DNA from: Geodermatophilus obscurus
GTDB lineage: Bacteria; Actinomycetota; Actinomycetes; Mycobacteriales; Geodermatophilaceae
Assembly (NCBI RefSeq): GCF_900115395.1
Contig: NZ_FOWE01000011.1
Coordinates: forward strand, 172,730-236,729
Reading direction: 5' to 3'
Length of the DNA: 64,000 nucleotides
A program made the translations under genes and the position numbers. The notes below the pieces were generated by a model. It worked only from the letters and a program-made list of their open reading frames with translations. It made no database searches and was not told the origin of the DNA. Below are positions 17,601 through 29,181 of this stretch, piece after piece (within the stretch, counting starts at the first letter, position 1; each line of letters starts with the position of its first letter).

Positions 17601-19352
17601 CAGGTTCTGCTCGGGGCCGAAGGTGCGTCCGAGGCTGGTCACCAGCTCCTCGCGGATGGCGTCCAGCGGCGGGTTGGTCACCTGGGCGAACAGCTGCCCG
17701 AAGTAGTCGTAGAGCTGCCGCGAGCGGTCCGACAGCGCCGCGATCGGGGTGTCGGTGCCCATGGAGCCGATCGGCTCGGCGCCGCTGGAGGCCATCGGCG
17801 TCAGCAGGACGCGCAGCTCCTCCTCGGTGTAGCCGAACATCATCTGCCGGCGCACCACCGACTCGTGGCTGGGCCGCGCGCGCCGCCGCTCGGGCAGCGA
17901 GGGCAGGTGCACCAGGCCCGCGTGCAGCCAGTCCTCGTAGGGGTGCTGGGTGGCCAGGGCGCCCTTGACGTCCTCGTCGGAGACGATCCGCCCGGAGGAG
18001 GTGTCGACGAGGAACATCCGCCCCGGCTGCAGCCGGCCCTTGGCGACGACGTCGCCGGCCGGGATGTCGAGCACGCCGGCCTCGCTGGCCAGGACGACGA
18101 GGTCGTCCCTCGTGCGCCACCAGCGGCCCGGGCGCAGGCCGTTGCGGTCGAGGACCGCGCCGATGAGCGTGCCGTCGGTGAAGGCCACGCAGGCGGGCCC
18201 GTCCCAGGGCTCCATGATCGAGGAGTGGAACCGGTAGAAGGCCCGGCGGGCCGGGTCCATCTCGTCGTGGTTCTCCCACGCCTCCGGGATCATCATGAGC
18301 ACCGCGTGCGGCAGCGAGCGGCCCGACAGGTGCAGCAGCTCGAGCACCTCGTCGAAGGTGGCCGAGTCGCTGAAGTCGCTGGCCGTCACGGGGAAGATCC
18401 GGTCCAGGCCGAGCTCGGAGGCCGGACCCGCGGGACCGTCGAACAGGTCGGTCTCGAGCTTGGCCTCGCGGGCGCGCATCCGGTTCCGGTTGCCCTTGAT
18501 GGTGTTGATCTCGCCGTTGTGGGCGATGAACCGGAACGGGTGGGCCAGCGGCCAGCTCGGGAAGGTGTTGGTGGAGAACCGGCTGTGCACCAGCGCGATC
18601 GCCGACTCGTAGCGCTCGTCGCGCAGGTCGGGGAAGAACGCGGGCAGCTGGTCGGTGGTCAGCATGCCCTTGTAGGTGATGGTGCGCGAGGACAGCGAGA
18701 CGACGTAGAGCGAGCTGCCGGCCTCGCGGGCCGCGTGCTCGGCGCGCTTGCGCAGCACGAAGGAGCGCCGCTCCAGCCGGGTGACGCCGTTGACCGCGCG
18801 GGGGCCGCCGAAGGCCGCGGCGTCGGCGCGCGCGCCCATCGTCTCGGCGACGAACAGCTGGCCGAAGTGCGGCATGACCGCGCGGGCGGTGGGGCCGAGG
18901 TCGGCGCCGTCGGGGTCGACGGGGACGTCGCGCCAGCCGAGGACGGTCAGTCCCTCCTCGGTGGCGATCCGCTCGACGTCGGCGTAGCGGGCGGCCCGCT
19001 CCTGCTCGTCGGCCGGCAGGAAGGCGATGCCGACGGCGTACTCGCCCAGGGGCGGCAGGTCGAAGTCGACGCCGGCGCGCAGCAGCGCGTCGGGCACCTG
19101 GGTGAGGATCCCGGCCCCGTCGCCGGAGTTGGGCTCGGAGCCGGCGGCGCCGCGGTGGTCGAGGTTGTGCAGCGCGGTCAGGCCGGCGGCCACGATCGAG
19201 CGGGAGCGGCGGCCCCGGGCGTCGGCCACGAAGGCGACGCCGCAGGCGTCCGAGTCGTTGGCCGGGTCGTAGAGACCGGCGGCCGGCGGCGTGGCCGAGA
19301 ACGGCACGGCCGAGCCGGTGGTGCGAGGGGCGGGGGTGCGGGACCCGGACAT
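14691..19352 (-). CDS. gltB: Glutamate synthase (NADPH), large subunit
   Basis: A 1553-residue enzyme. The N-terminal class II amidotransferase nucleophile is Cys37 in [10 protein letters not shown], so a 36-residue propeptide should be removed. The central domain, the FMN synthase barrel ([38 protein letters not shown]) and the 3Fe-4S cysteines in [15 protein letters not shown] follow in order, then the C-terminal beta-helix of repeated glycine turns. The start at ATG 19352 has GGGAG eight bases upstream. Two copies of the upstream ATG frame would only add non-conserved residues. Preceded by a 319-bp non-coding stretch and co-transcribed with gltD. Confidence 0.97.
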   Translation of the reverse strand: MSGSRTPAPRTTGSAVPFSATPPAAGLYDPANDSDACGVAFVADARGRRSRSIVAAGLTALHNLDHRGAAGSEPNSGDGAGILTQVPDALLRAGVDFDLPPLGEYAVGIAFLPADEQERAARYADVERIATEEGLTVLGWRDVPVDPDGADLGPTARAVMPHFGQLFVAETMGARADAAAFGGPRAVNGVTRLERRSFVLRKRAEHAAREAGSSLYVVSLSSRTITYKGMLTTDQLPAFFPDLRDERYESAIALVHSRFSTNTFPSWPLAHPFRFIAHNGEINTIKGNRNRMRAREAKLETDLFDGPAGPASELGLDRIFPVTASDFSDSATFDEVLELLHLSGRSLPHAVLMMIPEAWENHDEMDPARRAFYRFHSSIMEPWDGPACVAFTDGTLIGAVLDRNGLRPGRWWRTRDDLVVLASEAGVLDIPAGDVVAKGRLQPGRMFLVDTSSGRIVSDEDVKGALATQHPYEDWLHAGLVHLPSLPERRRARPSHESVVRRQMMFGYTEEELRVLLTPMASSGAEPIGSMGTDTPIAALSDRSRQLYDYFGQLFAQVTNPPLDAIREELVTSLGRTFGPEQNLLEATAASCRKVFLPYPVIDNDELAKILHIDDDGDLPGFAAVRITGHFDVTGGGPALVEAIEQLRTKVSKAIAAGARVIVLSDRDCDEKRAPIPSLLMTAAVHHHLVRERTRMEVGLVVESGDCREVHHVALLLGYGAAAVNPYLAFESIEDLIRDGVLTGVQPAQAVRNVVKALGKGVLKVMSKMGISTVGSYTMAQIFEAVGLSQDVVDEYFTGTSCPLGGVGMDVLAEEVAMRHRRAYPQNPTERAHRRLETGGEYQWRREGEVHLFNPETVFLLQHSTRSRQYEVFERYTQTVDQMSEDAATLRGLFSIRTGVRPPVPIEEVEPVSEIVKRFQTGAMSYGSISQEAHETLAIAMNRLGGRSNTGEGGEDPDRFVPDPNGDLRRSAIKQVASGRFGVTSEYLVNADDIQIKMAQGAKPGEGGQLPGGKVYPWVARTRHSTPGVGLISPPPHHDIYSIEDLKQLIHDLKNANTEARVNVKLVAEVGVGTVAAGVSKAHADVVLISGHDGGTGAAPLTSLKHAGSPWELGLAETQQTLLANGLRDRIVVQVDGQMKTGRDVVVAMLLGAEEYGFATAPLVVSGCIMMRVCHLDTCPVGVATQNPELRKRFTGRPEFVVTFFEFLAEQVRGYLAELGFRSVEEAIGHVELLDTRTAVDHWKARGLDLSKMLALPELPEGAPRRAVRTQDHGLDVALDQTLIQLCEGALLDARPVRLELPVRNVNRTVGTMLGSMVTRRFGGQGLPDDTIDLTFTGSAGQSFGAFVPRGVTMRLLGDANDYVGKGLSGGRIVVRPAREATFAAEDNVIAGNVIGYGATSGEIFLRGRVGERFCVRNSGALAVVEGVGDHALEYMTGGRAVILGPTGRNVAAGMSGGVGYVLDLARHRVNPEMVDVEALDGESSQWLREVLERYAAETGSPVAAALLADWGRWSEQFSVIMPRDYRRALEARRAAEAAGTDVDRAVMEAARG

Positions 19353-19671
19353 GATCACTCCCGTCGTCGGCTGTCGCGCCGTCCACGAGGAACGGCGTGG
19401 GGGCGCAGGGGCCCGGCCGGTGGTCAAGGGGGCGGAGCGGCGGAGAGCAGCGCGGGACTGCGGTGAGCCGGAAGCCGGCGGGACACGGTGTGCCCGGACC
19501 GGCTGGAGCTCGCGGCCCCGAGGGTGGTGCCACGGGGTCGTCGTCCGCGGGGCAGCGCTGGCCCGGTTCCGACGGGGAGGACCGCCCAGGATCGCTGGGT
19601 GATCTGACGAGGAGGGTACACAGCGGGAACAGGCGGATTACGCCGTCGGACGGCGGCTCCGGCGCGTCCCG
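19353..19671. other. 319-bp intergenic stretch upstream of gltB
   Basis: No convincing gene on either strand. It must carry the gltB promoter and leader (minus strand) and follows the 3' end of lgt. I see only short imperfect hairpins and no recognisable riboswitch; no clear nitrogen-regulator box could be assigned by eye. Confidence 0.5.
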
Positions 19672-20619
19672 TCAGGGGGTGCCCGGCGTGTCGTGAGACC
19701 GGTCACGCACGCGGTCCGGCTCGTCGGCGTCCGGGCTGGTGGCGGCCCCCGTCGGCGTCTCGTCGGCGGCCACGGCGGTGTGGTCGTCGTCACCGTCACC
19801 GTCGCCGGCCCGGTCGAGGACCTCCCGCGGCCGGCCGCGCTGCCACACCAGGTAGGCCACCGCGAGCAGGCCGACGACGATGCAGGTGAACACGTTGAGC
19901 CGGACGCCGAGGATGCGGTTGGCGTCGTCGATGCGCAGGATCTCGATCCACAGCCGGCCGGCGCAGTACAGGGCCACGTAGAGGGCGAACGCGCGGCCGT
20001 GGGAGAGCCGGAAGCGGCGGTCGGCCCAGATCACGACGGCGGCCGCGGCGAGGTTCCACAGCAGCTCGTAGAGGAACGTCGGGTGGAAGGTGGCGAAGGC
20101 CTCGTAGCCGGCGGGCCGGTGCACCGGGTCGATCTCGAGGGCCCACGGCAGCGTCGTCGGGCTGCCGAAGAGCTCCTGGTTCCACCAGTTGCCCAGGCGG
20201 CCGATGGCCTGGGCGACCAGCAGGCCGGGGGTGATGGCGTCGGCGAACGGCGGCAGCGGGATGCCGCGGCGGCGGCAGGCGATCCACGCGCCGACGCCGC
20301 CGAGGGCGATCGCGCCCCAGATGCCGAGGCCGCCCTCCCAGATGGCGAAGGCCCGCAGCGGGTCACCGCCCTCGCCGAAGTAGGGCTGCGGCGTGCTGAT
20401 CACGTGGTAGACCCGGCCGCCGAGGATCCCGAACGGCACCGCCCAGACCGCGATGTCGAGGACCTCGCCCGGGCGCCCGCCGCGGGCCACCCAGCGCCGC
20501 TCGGTGATCCAGCAGGCGGCGACGATGCCGGCGATGATGCACAGCGCGTAGGCCCGGATCGGGAACGGCCCGAGCTCCCACACGCCCTGCGCGGGGCTCG
20601 GGATGGCGGCGAGCGTCAT
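19672..20619 (-). CDS. lgt: Prolipoprotein diacylglyceryl transferase
   Basis: A 315-residue inner-membrane enzyme that transfers diacylglycerol from phosphatidylglycerol to the lipobox cysteine of prolipoproteins, the first step of lipoprotein maturation. Marks: GVWELGPFPIRAYALCIIAG at the start, the Lgt signature AQAIGRLGNWWNQELFG with its essential Arg, Asn and Glu, HPTFLYELLWNL, and GRLWIEILRID. About seven helices. The last 45 residues are an Asp/Thr-rich cytoplasmic tail with no conservation. ATG overlaps the trpA stop (ATGA). The lipoprotein at 6771-8108 would be a substrate. Confidence 0.95.
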   Translation of the reverse strand: MTLAAIPSPAQGVWELGPFPIRAYALCIIAGIVAACWITERRWVARGGRPGEVLDIAVWAVPFGILGGRVYHVISTPQPYFGEGGDPLRAFAIWEGGLGIWGAIALGGVGAWIACRRRGIPLPPFADAITPGLLVAQAIGRLGNWWNQELFGSPTTLPWALEIDPVHRPAGYEAFATFHPTFLYELLWNLAAAAVVIWADRRFRLSHGRAFALYVALYCAGRLWIEILRIDDANRILGVRLNVFTCIVVGLLAVAYLVWQRGRPREVLDRAGDGDGDDDHTAVAADETPTGAATSPDADEPDRVRDRSHDTPGTP

Positions 20620-21412
20620 GCCCGCACCCCCGCCCGGCGCACCCCGTCGGCCAGTTCCGCCGAGAGGGCCCGGACCCCCTCGGCCCCGCGCCCGTCGAGC
20701 ATCTCGCGGACGTAGGCCGAGCCCACGATGACCCCGTCGGCGAAGCCGGCCACCTCGGCGGCCTGGTCGCCGTTGGAGACGCCGAGCCCGACGCAGATCG
20801 GCAGGTCCCCGGCCACCGTGCGGGTGCGGGCGACCAGTTCGCCGGCGGCCGTGCTGACCGTGGTGCGGGTGCCCGTGACCCCCATGGTCGAGGCGGCGTA
20901 GACGAAGCCCCGGGACGCCGCGACGGTGGCGGCCAGCCGTGCGTCGGTCGACGACGGGGCGACCAGGAAGACGCGGTCGAGGCCCGTGCGGTCGGACGCG
21001 GCGATCCAGGCGCCCGCCTCGTCCGGGATGAGGTCGGGCGTGATCGCGCCCGCTCCCCCGGCGGCGGCCAGGTCGTCGGCGAACCGGTCGACGCCGTAGC
21101 GCTCGATCGGGTTCCAGTAGCTCATCACCACCGGCACGCCACCGGCCGCGGCGACCGCCCGCACGGCCGGGAGCACGTGGCGCAGCCCGACGCCGGCCCG
21201 GACGGCGACGTCCATGGCCTCCTGGATCACCGGGCCCTCCATGCCGGGGTCGGAGTACGGGACACCGACCTCGAGGGCGTCCGCGCCCCCCTCGATGGCC
21301 GCGACCATCGCCTCGATCGACGTGTCGACGTCGGGGTAGCCGACCGGGAGGTAGGCGATCAGCGCGGCGCGGCCCTCGGCCCGGGCGGCGGCGATGCGCT
21401 CGGCGAGGAGGC

Positions 21413-21416
<4 letters not shown>
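20616..21416 (-). CDS. trpA: Tryptophan synthase alpha subunit
   Basis: A 266-residue TIM barrel that cleaves indole-3-glycerol phosphate to indole, which is channelled to Trp[12 protein letters not shown], the catalytic glutamate and aspartate in [20 protein letters not shown], and [26 protein letters not shown] (phosphate binding) are present. ATG at 21416 overlaps the trpB stop (ATGA) and its own stop overlaps lgt. Length and motifs are normal. Confidence 0.95.
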
Positions 21417-22765
<1,349 letters not shown>

Positions 22766-22808
22766 GGCCCCAGTGTGGCGCGCCGGGACGACCCGGCGGC
22801 GGAGGGGG

Positions 22809-23618
22809 TCAGCGGGTCGTGCGCGGCACCGCGGGGTGCGACCCGGCGGTGACCAGGTCGGCGACGGCCTGGCGGGCGTCGCCGGCGGTGACCAGCCCCT
22901 CGCCGACCAGGACGGCGTCGGCGCCGGCAGCGGCGTAGGCGATGAGCTCCCGGGGGCCGCGGACGCCGGACTCGGCGACCTTCACCACGCCCGAGGGCAG
23001 CCCGGGGGCGATCCGCTCGAAGGTGCCGAGGTCGACCTCGAGGGTCCTGAGGTCGCGGGCGTTGACGCCGATCACCGACGCGCCGGCGGCGAGCGCGCGG
23101 TCGGCCTCGTCCTCGGTGTGCACCTCGACCAGTGCGGTCATGCCGAGGGACTCGACCCGCTCCAGCAGGCCCAGCAGGGCGTTCTGCTCGAGCGCGGCGA
23201 CGATGAGCAGGACGACATCGGCGCCGTGCGCCCGGGCCTCGTGGACCTGGTAGCTGCTGACGACGAAGTCCTTGCACAGCACCGGCACCTGGACGGCGGC
23301 GCGGACGGCGGCGAGGTCGGCGTGCGAGCCGCCGAAACGGCGCTGCTCGGTGAGGACGCTGATCACCCGGGCGCCGCCGGCGGCGTAGTGGCGGGCGAGC
23401 ACCGCGGGGTCGGGGATCTCGGCGAGCGCGCCCCTGCTGGGGCTGCGCCGCTTGACCTCGGCGATGACGCCGACGCCCGGTGCGCGCAGGGCGGCGAGCG
23501 CGTCGCGGGCCGGACGGGCGGCGCGGGCGGCGGCCTTCACCTCGGGCAGCGGGGTGGCCGCCTCGCGCGTCGCGACGTCCTCGCGGACGCCGGCGACGAT
23601 GTCGTCGAGGACGGTCAC
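22809..23618 (-). CDS. trpC: Indole-3-glycerol-phosphate synthase
   Basis: A 269-residue TIM barrel that closes the CdRP ring in tryptophan synthesis. Motifs: [17 protein letters not shown] with the catalytic Lys, [38 protein letters not shown], and [33 protein letters not shown] at 23618 was chosen because GAGGAGG lies about six bases upstream and the next residues ([14 protein letters not shown]) match the family start. Monofunctional: there is no TrpF half. Confidence 0.95.
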   Translation of the reverse strand: MTVLDDIVAGVREDVATREAATPLPEVKAAARAARPARDALAALRAPGVGVIAEVKRRSPSRGALAEIPDPAVLARHYAAGGARVISVLTEQRRFGGSHADLAAVRAAVQVPVLCKDFVVSSYQVHEARAHGADVVLLIVAALEQNALLGLLERVESLGMTALVEVHTEDEADRALAAGASVIGVNARDLRTLEVDLGTFERIAPGLPSGVVKVAESGVRGPRELIAYAAAGADAVLVGEGLVTAGDARQAVADLVTAGSHPAVPRTTR

Positions 23619-23678
23619 ACCGCCTCCTCGCTCCTGGTCAAGTGGTGTCTCCTGCCCCGCTGGGCCGGTGACCACACT

Positions 23679-24305
23679 CTAGAGGCGGCGGCCGGGCGGC
23701 CCGGCCGCCGGGTCGCCCGCCGGGTCGTCGGTCGGGTCGTCGCCGCGGTCGAGGGCGCGCCAGGCGTCCAGCGCCCGGTCCTCGTCGGTGCGGGGCCGGG
23801 CCGGTGCGGGCGCTGCGGCCCCGGGACCGCGCTCGTAGCGCCGGCCCATCCCCGGCCAGGAGCGCCCGCGGGCCAGCACCAACCCGCCCGCGGCGACGGC
23901 GAGCGCGGCGGCGGCCAGGCACAGCACCGGCCAGGCCGCGGCGAGGTCGGCGGTGCGCCGCTCCCCCGGCGCGGCGGTGCCGGGGTCGGCGCCGCCGGTG
24001 AGCACCCGTAGGCCCGACCAGGCCAGCGCCGCCCCGGCGAGCACCACGAGCACCCCGACGGCGACCCGCCCGGCGCCGCGGACGGCGAGCACGGCGACCG
24101 CGGCGGCGAGCAGCAGCAGGCCGGCGGCGGGGACGAGCGGGGCCAGTGCAGACCCGGTGAGGACCTCGGTGACCGGCGGCAGCGGCGCCCGGCGGGTCAC
24201 GGTGACGGTGGACCAGGTCTGCCCCGCGGCCGACAGCGCGAGCGCCCCGGCGAGCGCGCAGCCGGCGAGCGCCGTCCCGAGCTCCCGCCGGTCGCGCGCC
24301 GTCAC
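23679..24305 (-). CDS. Trp-operon-associated membrane protein (TIGR02234 type)
   Basis: A 208-residue membrane protein between trpE and trpC, the usual place for this actinobacterial family. It shows four hydrophobic helices with the short motif QTWSTVTVTR after the first, a periplasmic loop, and a charged, proline-rich cytoplasmic C-terminal tail of about 60 residues (RTDEDRALDAWRALDRGDD). GTG at 24305 overlaps the trpE stop. Function is unknown; its fixed position suggests a role linked to tryptophan, but that is inference. Confidence 0.85.
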   Translation of the reverse strand: MTARDRRELGTALAGCALAGALALSAAGQTWSTVTVTRRAPLPPVTEVLTGSALAPLVPAAGLLLLAAAVAVLAVRGAGRVAVGVLVVLAGAALAWSGLRVLTGGADPGTAAPGERRTADLAAAWPVLCLAAAALAVAAGGLVLARGRSWPGMGRRYERGPGAAAPAPARPRTDEDRALDAWRALDRGDDPTDDPAGDPAAGPPGRRL

Positions 24306-25813
24306 CGGACCTCCCGCATGCCCTCCGCCGTCGCGATCGCCGACAGCACCGCCCGCGCCTTGTGCCGGGTCTCGGCCTCCTCGGTGGCGGCGTCGCTGTC
24401 GGCCACGATCCCCGCGCCGGCCTGCACCCACGCGCGGCCCCGGTGCAGCACGGCGGTGCGGATGGCGATGGCCATGTCCATGTCGCCGCCGGTGTCGAGG
24501 TAGCCGACGGTGCCGGCGTAGAGCCCCCGCCGCGTCGGCTCCAGCGACTCGATGATCTCCATGGCGCGCGGCTTGGGGGCGCCGGAGACGGTGCCGGCCG
24601 GAAAGGTGGCGTCGAAGACGTCGAGCGCGTCCCGCTCCGGGCTCACCTCGCCGGAGACGGTGGAGACCAGGTGCATGACGTGGCTGTAGTACTCGACGCG
24701 CATGAAGTCGGGCACCTCGACCGTCCCCGGCACGCACACGCGGCCGAGGTCGTTGCGGGCCAGGTCCACGAGCATCACGTGCTCGGCGCGCTCCTTGGGG
24801 TCGGCCAGCAGCCCCTCGGCCAGCCGCAGGTCCTCCTCCTCGGTGGCGCCCCGCGGGCGGGTGCCGGCCGGCGGGTGGACGACGGCTTGGCGGCCGGTGA
24901 CGGTCACCAGCGCCTCCGGGGAGGACCCGACGACGTCGAAGGGCGACTCCCGGCCGGCGAAGCGCAGCAGGTACATGTACGGCGAGGGGTTGGTCGCCCG
25001 GAGCACCCGGTAGAGGTCGAGCGCGTCGACGTCGGTGTCGGTCTCGAACCGCTGGGCCAGCACCACCTGGAAGGCGTCGCCGGCGCGGATGTGCTCGCGC
25101 ACCCTCTCGACGCCGGCCTCGTACCGACCCGGCGCCATCGTGCTGCGCACCGGGGGCGGCTCGGCGGGCGTGAAGGTGGCCACGCCCGGCGGCACCGCCT
25201 TGGTCAGGTCGGCGGCCATGGCGTCGAGGCGGGCGACGGCGTCGTCCCAGGCGGCGCCCGGGTCGTCGCCGGCCTGCCGGAAGGCGTTGGCGATGAGCAG
25301 CACCGTGCCGTCGGTGTGGTCGAGGACGGCGAGGTCGGTGACCAGCATCAACGAGACCTCGGGCATGCCGAGGTCGTCGGTGGCGGTGGTGGGCAGCCGC
25401 TCCAGGCGCCGGACGACGTCGTAGCCGAGGTAGCCGACCAGTCCGCCGGTGAGGCGGGGCAGGTCCGGGGTGCGCGGCGAGCGCAGCCTGCGGGCCAGCG
25501 TGCGGACGGCGGCCAGCGGGTCGTCGGGCAGGTCGTCGGTGAGGCCGGGCAGCCGGTCGCCGAGCCAGAGGGTGCGCCCGTCCCGCTCGGTGAGGACGCC
25601 GGCGCTGCGCACGCCGACGAAGCTGTAGCGCGACCACCGCTTGCCCTGCTCGGCCGACTCGAGCAGCACGGTGCCCGGGCGGTTGCCGGCGAGCTTGCGG
25701 TAGACGCCGACCGCGGTCTCGCCGTCGGCCAGCAGCCGCCGGGTGACCGGCACGACCGGCTGGTCGAGGCCGGCGAACGCCTCGCGGGACGGCGTGGTCT
25801 CACCGAGCCGCAC
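24302..25813 (-). CDS. trpE: Anthranilate synthase component I
   Basis: A 503-residue chorismate-using enzyme making anthranilate with ammonia from the glutamine subunit, whose gene is not in the window. The feedback-site region includes [18 protein letters not shown]; the catalytic domain has [37 protein letters not shown], and [23 protein letters not shown] at 25813 follows GGAGG by about six bases; a farther GTG at 25831 lacks such a site. Either start lies inside the hisI 3' end, so trpE is translated from a his-trp transcript. Confidence 0.95.
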   Translation of the reverse strand: MRLGETTPSREAFAGLDQPVVPVTRRLLADGETAVGVYRKLAGNRPGTVLLESAEQGKRWSRYSFVGVRSAGVLTERDGRTLWLGDRLPGLTDDLPDDPLAAVRTLARRLRSPRTPDLPRLTGGLVGYLGYDVVRRLERLPTTATDDLGMPEVSLMLVTDLAVLDHTDGTVLLIANAFRQAGDDPGAAWDDAVARLDAMAADLTKAVPPGVATFTPAEPPPVRSTMAPGRYEAGVERVREHIRAGDAFQVVLAQRFETDTDVDALDLYRVLRATNPSPYMYLLRFAGRESPFDVVGSSPEALVTVTGRQAVVHPPAGTRPRGATEEEDLRLAEGLLADPKERAEHVMLVDLARNDLGRVCVPGTVEVPDFMRVEYYSHVMHLVSTVSGEVSPERDALDVFDATFPAGTVSGAPKPRAMEIIESLEPTRRGLYAGTVGYLDTGGDMDMAIAIRTAVLHRGRAWVQAGAGIVADSDAATEEAETRHKARAVLSAIATAEGMREVR

Positions 25814-26189
25814 GGGTGACCTCCGTGTCACGAGGGAGCAGGTCGCGGGAGAAGCAGGAGCGCGCGCCGGTGTGGCAGGCCGGGCCCTCCTGGTCGACGA
25901 GGACGAGCAGCGCGTCGCCGTCGCAGTCGAGGCGCACGTCACGCACCCACTGGCGGTGCCCGGAGGTCTCGCCCTTGACCCAGTACTCGCGCCGGCTGCG
26001 CGACCAGTAGGTGGCCCGGCCGGTGGTCAGCGTCCGGTGCAGGGCCTCGTCGTCCATCCAGGCGACCATGAGGACCTCGCCGGTGTCGTGCTGCTGCACG
26101 ACGGCGGCGACCAGCCCGGCGGGGTCGCGGCGCAGCAGCGCGGCGGTCGCGGGGTCGAGGGCGGACTCGACGGCGGGGACGGCGGACAT
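25800..26189 (-). CDS. hisI: Phosphoribosyl-AMP cyclohydrolase
   Basis: A 129-residue zinc hydrolase opening the adenine ring of PR-AMP in histidine synthesis. The metal motifs [21 protein letters not shown] and SCF are intact, and [25 protein letters not shown] gives the substrate region. There is no fused HisE domain and no hisE in the window. It starts at ATG 26189. It overlaps trpE by 14 bp, so hisI leads the trp run. Confidence 0.95.
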   Translation of the reverse strand: MSAVPAVESALDPATAALLRRDPAGLVAAVVQQHDTGEVLMVAWMDDEALHRTLTTGRATYWSRSRREYWVKGETSGHRQWVRDVRLDCDGDALLVLVDQEGPACHTGARSCFSRDLLPRDTEVTRAAR

Positions 26190-26225
26190 GCCGCCGATCG
26201 TCCCACCGCGGGTGGACCGACCGGC

Positions 26226-26966
26226 TCAGCGGCTCCGCGAGGCTCCGGCGGCGGGTTCGGCAGCGGGTTCGGCAGCGGGTTCGGCAGCGGCGCCCCAGCG
26301 GCGCGCCGTGCCGGTCAGCAGCAGCCCGAGACCCACCGCCGGCACGGCGGCGAAGAAGAGCACCCCGAGGAGCAGCACCGGCGCCGAGCCGAGGACGTCG
26401 TCGTCGGTGAAGCCGTCGAGGGTGCTCAGCCGGACGACCCAGTACAGCGACAGCGCGAGCTGGGCGGCGAAGGAGACGAGCAGGGTCAGCCAGGACGCGC
26501 GGCTGCGCCGGTTGAGCACCATGATCCCGCCGACCACGAGCGCGATGGCCGACAGCAGCTGCACGACGGTCAGGACGACGGCCTCGGTGACCAGCGACTC
26601 CGCCTCGCTGCTGCCGCCGAACTCCGACGACACGAGGCCGAGGGTGCTGGCCAGCAGGAGCAGGTAGGCCGAGGACAGGGCCACGACGGCGGCCTGGACG
26701 AAGGCCAGCACCGCCGCGGCGACGACCTGGCCGGGACGGCGCGGGCGGGCCGGCGCCGGCGGGCCGTAGGCCGGCCAGTACGGCGCCGGTGGGGGCGCCC
26801 AGCCGTACCCGGGCGCGGTGTACCCGGGTGCGGTGTACCCCGGCGCGGTGTACCCGGGTGCGGTCCACCCGGGTGCAGACGCCGTCGCGTACGTGGGCGG
26901 GCCGGCGTAGGCGACCGGCTCGGTCTCGGTGGCCGGGTCCGACCAGGGGCTGCCGGGCGCGGTCAC
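26226..26966 (-). CDS. Proline-rich membrane protein with short tandem repeats
   Basis: A 246-residue protein of unknown function. The first 75 residues are a Pro/Gly/Tyr-rich cytoplasmic tail with four GYTAP units. Four hydrophobic segments follow (starting QVVAAAVLAFVQAAVVALSS), with a charged loop RRSRASW in between. The C terminus repeats EPAA three times. The layout (proline-rich tail then four helices) is common among actinobacterial small membrane proteins. GTG 26966 overlaps the stop of the flavin dehydrogenase, so the two are co-translated. Confidence 0.75.
   Translation of the reverse strand: MTAPGSPWSDPATETEPVAYAGPPTYATASAPGWTAPGYTAPGYTAPGYTAPGYGWAPPPAPYWPAYGPPAPARPRRPGQVVAAAVLAFVQAAVVALSSAYLLLLASTLGLVSSEFGGSSEAESLVTEAVVLTVVQLLSAIALVVGGIMVLNRRSRASWLTLLVSFAAQLALSLYWVVRLSTLDGFTDDDVLGSAPVLLLGVLFFAAVPAVGLGLLLTGTARRWGAAAEPAAEPAAEPAAGASRSR
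26804..26878. repeat. 15-bp tandem repeats encoding Tyr-Thr-Ala-Pro-Gly units
   Basis: About five units of the form GTGTACCCGGGTGCG in tandem, differing by one or two bases, inside the 5' part of the membrane-protein gene. The unit length is a multiple of three, so copy-number change would keep the frame. A second set of three 12-bp units (about 26251-26290) lies at the 3' end of the same gene. Confidence 0.8.
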
Positions 26967-28615
26967 AGCGCGGCTGCCAGTGCGCGGCCGGCGACGCGGC
27001 CGGAGAACAGGCAGCCGCCGAGGAAGGTGCCCTCCAGCGAGCGGTAACCGTGCACGCCCCCGCCGCCGAAGCCGGCGACCTCACCGGCGGCGTACAGGCC
27101 GGGGAACACCTCGCCGCCGGGCCGCAGCACCCGGGCGGACAGGTCGGTCTCCAGCCCGCCGAGGGACTTGCGGGTGAGCAGGTTGAGCCGCACCGCGATG
27201 AGCGGGCCGGCCGCGGGGTCGAGCAGCCGGTGCGGCGGCGCGACCCGGATGAGCTTGTCGCCGAGGTAGCTGCGGGCACCGCGGATCGCGGTCATCTGCA
27301 GGTCCTTGCCGAACACGTTGTCGACCGCGCGGTCGCGGGCGACGACCTCGCGCTCGACCGTGGCGAGGTCGATCTCGGGCTCGCCGCCGGTGACGCGGTT
27401 CATCCCGGCGACCAGCTCCGGGAGCGTGGTCGCGACGACGAAGTCCTCGCCGCGGTCGAGGAAGGCCTGCACCGGGGCGGAGACGCCGGCCCGCGCCCGG
27501 TTGACCAGCAGCCGCACGTCCTTCCCGGTCAGGTCGGGGTTCTGCTCGGAGCCGGAGAGGGCGAACTCCTTCTCGACGATCTTCTTGGTCGCGACGAACC
27601 AGGTGTGCTCGTACCCGGTCGTCCCGATGTGGGCCAGCGTGCCCAGGGTGTCGAAGCCGGGGAACAGCGGGACCGGCAGCCGGGTGCCGGTGGCGTCGAG
27701 CCACAGCGACGACGGCCCAGGCAGGATCCGGATGCCGTGCCGGGCCCACACCGGGGAGTGGTTGGCGATGCCCTCGGTGTAGTGCCACATCCGGTCGGCG
27801 TTGACGACGTTCGCGCCGGCCTGCTGGGTGGCCTGCTGCATCAGCCCGTCGACGTGGGCGGGCACGCCCGACAGCAGCCGTCGCGGCGCCGGCCCCAGCC
27901 GCGCGGGCCAGTTTCGCCGCACCAGGTCGTGGTTGCCGCCGATGCCCCCGGAGGTGACGACGACGGCCTGCGCGGCGATCTCGAACTCACCGACCTCGGT
28001 GCGCGAGCTGGCCTCGCCGCGGGCGGCGTCGCTGGGCTCGAGCACCGCCCCGCGCACGCCGGTGACGGCGCCGCCGGTGACGACCAGCCCCGTCACGCGG
28101 TGACGGAAGCGCAGCTCCACCAGGCCCCGGTCGACGGCGGCGCGGACGCGGCGCGCGAACGGCTCCACCAGGCCGGGGCCGGTACCCCAGACGATGTGGA
28201 AGCGCGGGACCGTGTTGCCGGGGCCGGTGGCGGTGTACCCGCCGCGCTCGGCCCAGCCGACGATCGGGAAGAAGCCGACGCCCTGCTGCCGCAGCCAGGA
28301 CCGCTTCTCCCCGGCGGCGAACTGCAGGTAGGCCTCGGCCCACTGGCGCGGCCAGTGGTCCTCCTCGCGGTCGAACCCGGCGGTGCCGAACCAGTCCAGG
28401 CGGGCCAGCTCCAGGGAGTCGCGCACCCGCAGCCGCCGCTGCTCGGGCGAGTCGACGAGGAACAGCCCGCCGAAGGACCACCAGGCCTGCCCGCCGAAGG
28501 AGGCCTCCGGCTCCTGGTCGACGAGGACCACGCGCTTGCCCGTGTCGGCCAGCTCGGCGGTCGCCACCAGTCCGGCCAGGCCGGCCCCCACCACGACGAC
28601 GTCTGTGTCAGCCAC
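26963..28615 (-). CDS. FAD-binding dehydrogenase, ketosteroid-dehydrogenase-like
   Basis: A 550-residue flavoprotein. The N-terminal Rossmann motif is VVVVGAGLAGLVATAELAD followed by VLVDQEPEASFGGQAWWSFG. The C-terminal FAD contact is FPGLYAAGEVAGFGGGGVHG with TFLGGCLFSGRVAGR. The fold matches the fumarate reductase/3-ketosteroid-delta-1-dehydrogenase superfamily; these actinobacterial members are usually annotated only as FAD-binding dehydrogenases. Substrate unknown. GTG 28615 begins the conserved region (VADTDVVVVG); another GTG lies three codons upstream. Confidence 0.88.
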   Translation of the reverse strand: MADTDVVVVGAGLAGLVATAELADTGKRVVLVDQEPEASFGGQAWWSFGGLFLVDSPEQRRLRVRDSLELARLDWFGTAGFDREEDHWPRQWAEAYLQFAAGEKRSWLRQQGVGFFPIVGWAERGGYTATGPGNTVPRFHIVWGTGPGLVEPFARRVRAAVDRGLVELRFRHRVTGLVVTGGAVTGVRGAVLEPSDAARGEASSRTEVGEFEIAAQAVVVTSGGIGGNHDLVRRNWPARLGPAPRRLLSGVPAHVDGLMQQATQQAGANVVNADRMWHYTEGIANHSPVWARHGIRILPGPSSLWLDATGTRLPVPLFPGFDTLGTLAHIGTTGYEHTWFVATKKIVEKEFALSGSEQNPDLTGKDVRLLVNRARAGVSAPVQAFLDRGEDFVVATTLPELVAGMNRVTGGEPEIDLATVEREVVARDRAVDNVFGKDLQMTAIRGARSYLGDKLIRVAPPHRLLDPAAGPLIAVRLNLLTRKSLGGLETDLSARVLRPGGEVFPGLYAAGEVAGFGGGGVHGYRSLEGTFLGGCLFSGRVAGRALAAAL

Positions 28616-28625
28616 GAGCGGCACG

Positions 28626-29141
28626 CTAGCGGCCGTGGGCGACCGTGCGGCCCGGACGGGCCGGGACGGGCGGCGGTGTCCCCCGCCCGGGCCGGGTCCA
28701 CTCCCGGATCGGGCGGCGCACGCCCAGGGCGAGGGCGCCACCCGGCCCGACGAGCATCAGCAGCGACCAGCCGACCGAGGTGCCGTCGCCCAGGGCACCG
28801 AACAGCAGCGCGACACCGAGGAGCAGGAGCGCCGACAGCGCGGCGGCGGCGGTGAGCACCAGCCAGCCGCGTCCCCGGCCGAGCAGGACCAGCAGGGCGC
28901 CGGCCAGCGCGAGGGCGGCCGGCACGGCGGGGATCGCGACGACCCAGTCCGGGCCGGACCCGGGCGACCACAGCAGCCGGGCGAGGTAGCCGCCCTCGGC
29001 GGCGGTGAGCACGCCGAACACCGCGGCGAACGGGGCGCTGAGCGGGCGGCCGCCCGGGACGGCGGGTCCACGGGCGGACGGCAGCGGTGCCGCGCGCGGG
29101 GACCGGCGGGGTGCCGCCCGGCGGGAGGGGGACGACGGCAT
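28626..29141 (-). CDS. Hypothetical four-helix membrane protein
   Basis: A 171-residue protein starting at ATG 29141. After a basic Ser/Arg/Pro-rich N terminus of about 40 residues there are four hydrophobic helices (AAVFGVLTAAEGGYLARLLW, WVVAIPAVPAALALAGALLVL, a short pair around LLLLGVALLFGAL) and an Arg/Pro-rich tail. I do not recognise a family. It lies 10 bases upstream of the flavin dehydrogenase on the same strand, so it is probably in that transcript. Confidence 0.65.
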   Translation of the reverse strand: MPSSPSRRAAPRRSPRAAPLPSARGPAVPGGRPLSAPFAAVFGVLTAAEGGYLARLLWSPGSGPDWVVAIPAVPAALALAGALLVLLGRGRGWLVLTAAAALSALLLLGVALLFGALGDGTSVGWSLLMLVGPGGALALGVRRPIREWTRPGRGTPPPVPARPGRTVAHGR

Positions 29142-29181
29142 GCCGCGGAGGGTAGTTCGGCGCTGACTGGGGGCGGTCCGG

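Noticed and set aside
16764..19466. A 900-codon plus-strand frame opposite gltB, and a 1,619-codon minus-strand frame overlapping gltB
   Set aside because: Both are low-complexity shadows of gltB; all catalytic motifs are in the gltB frame.
25790..25900. Trp attenuator or leader peptide upstream of trpE
   Set aside because: trpE starts inside hisI, so there is no leader; no run of Trp codons was seen.
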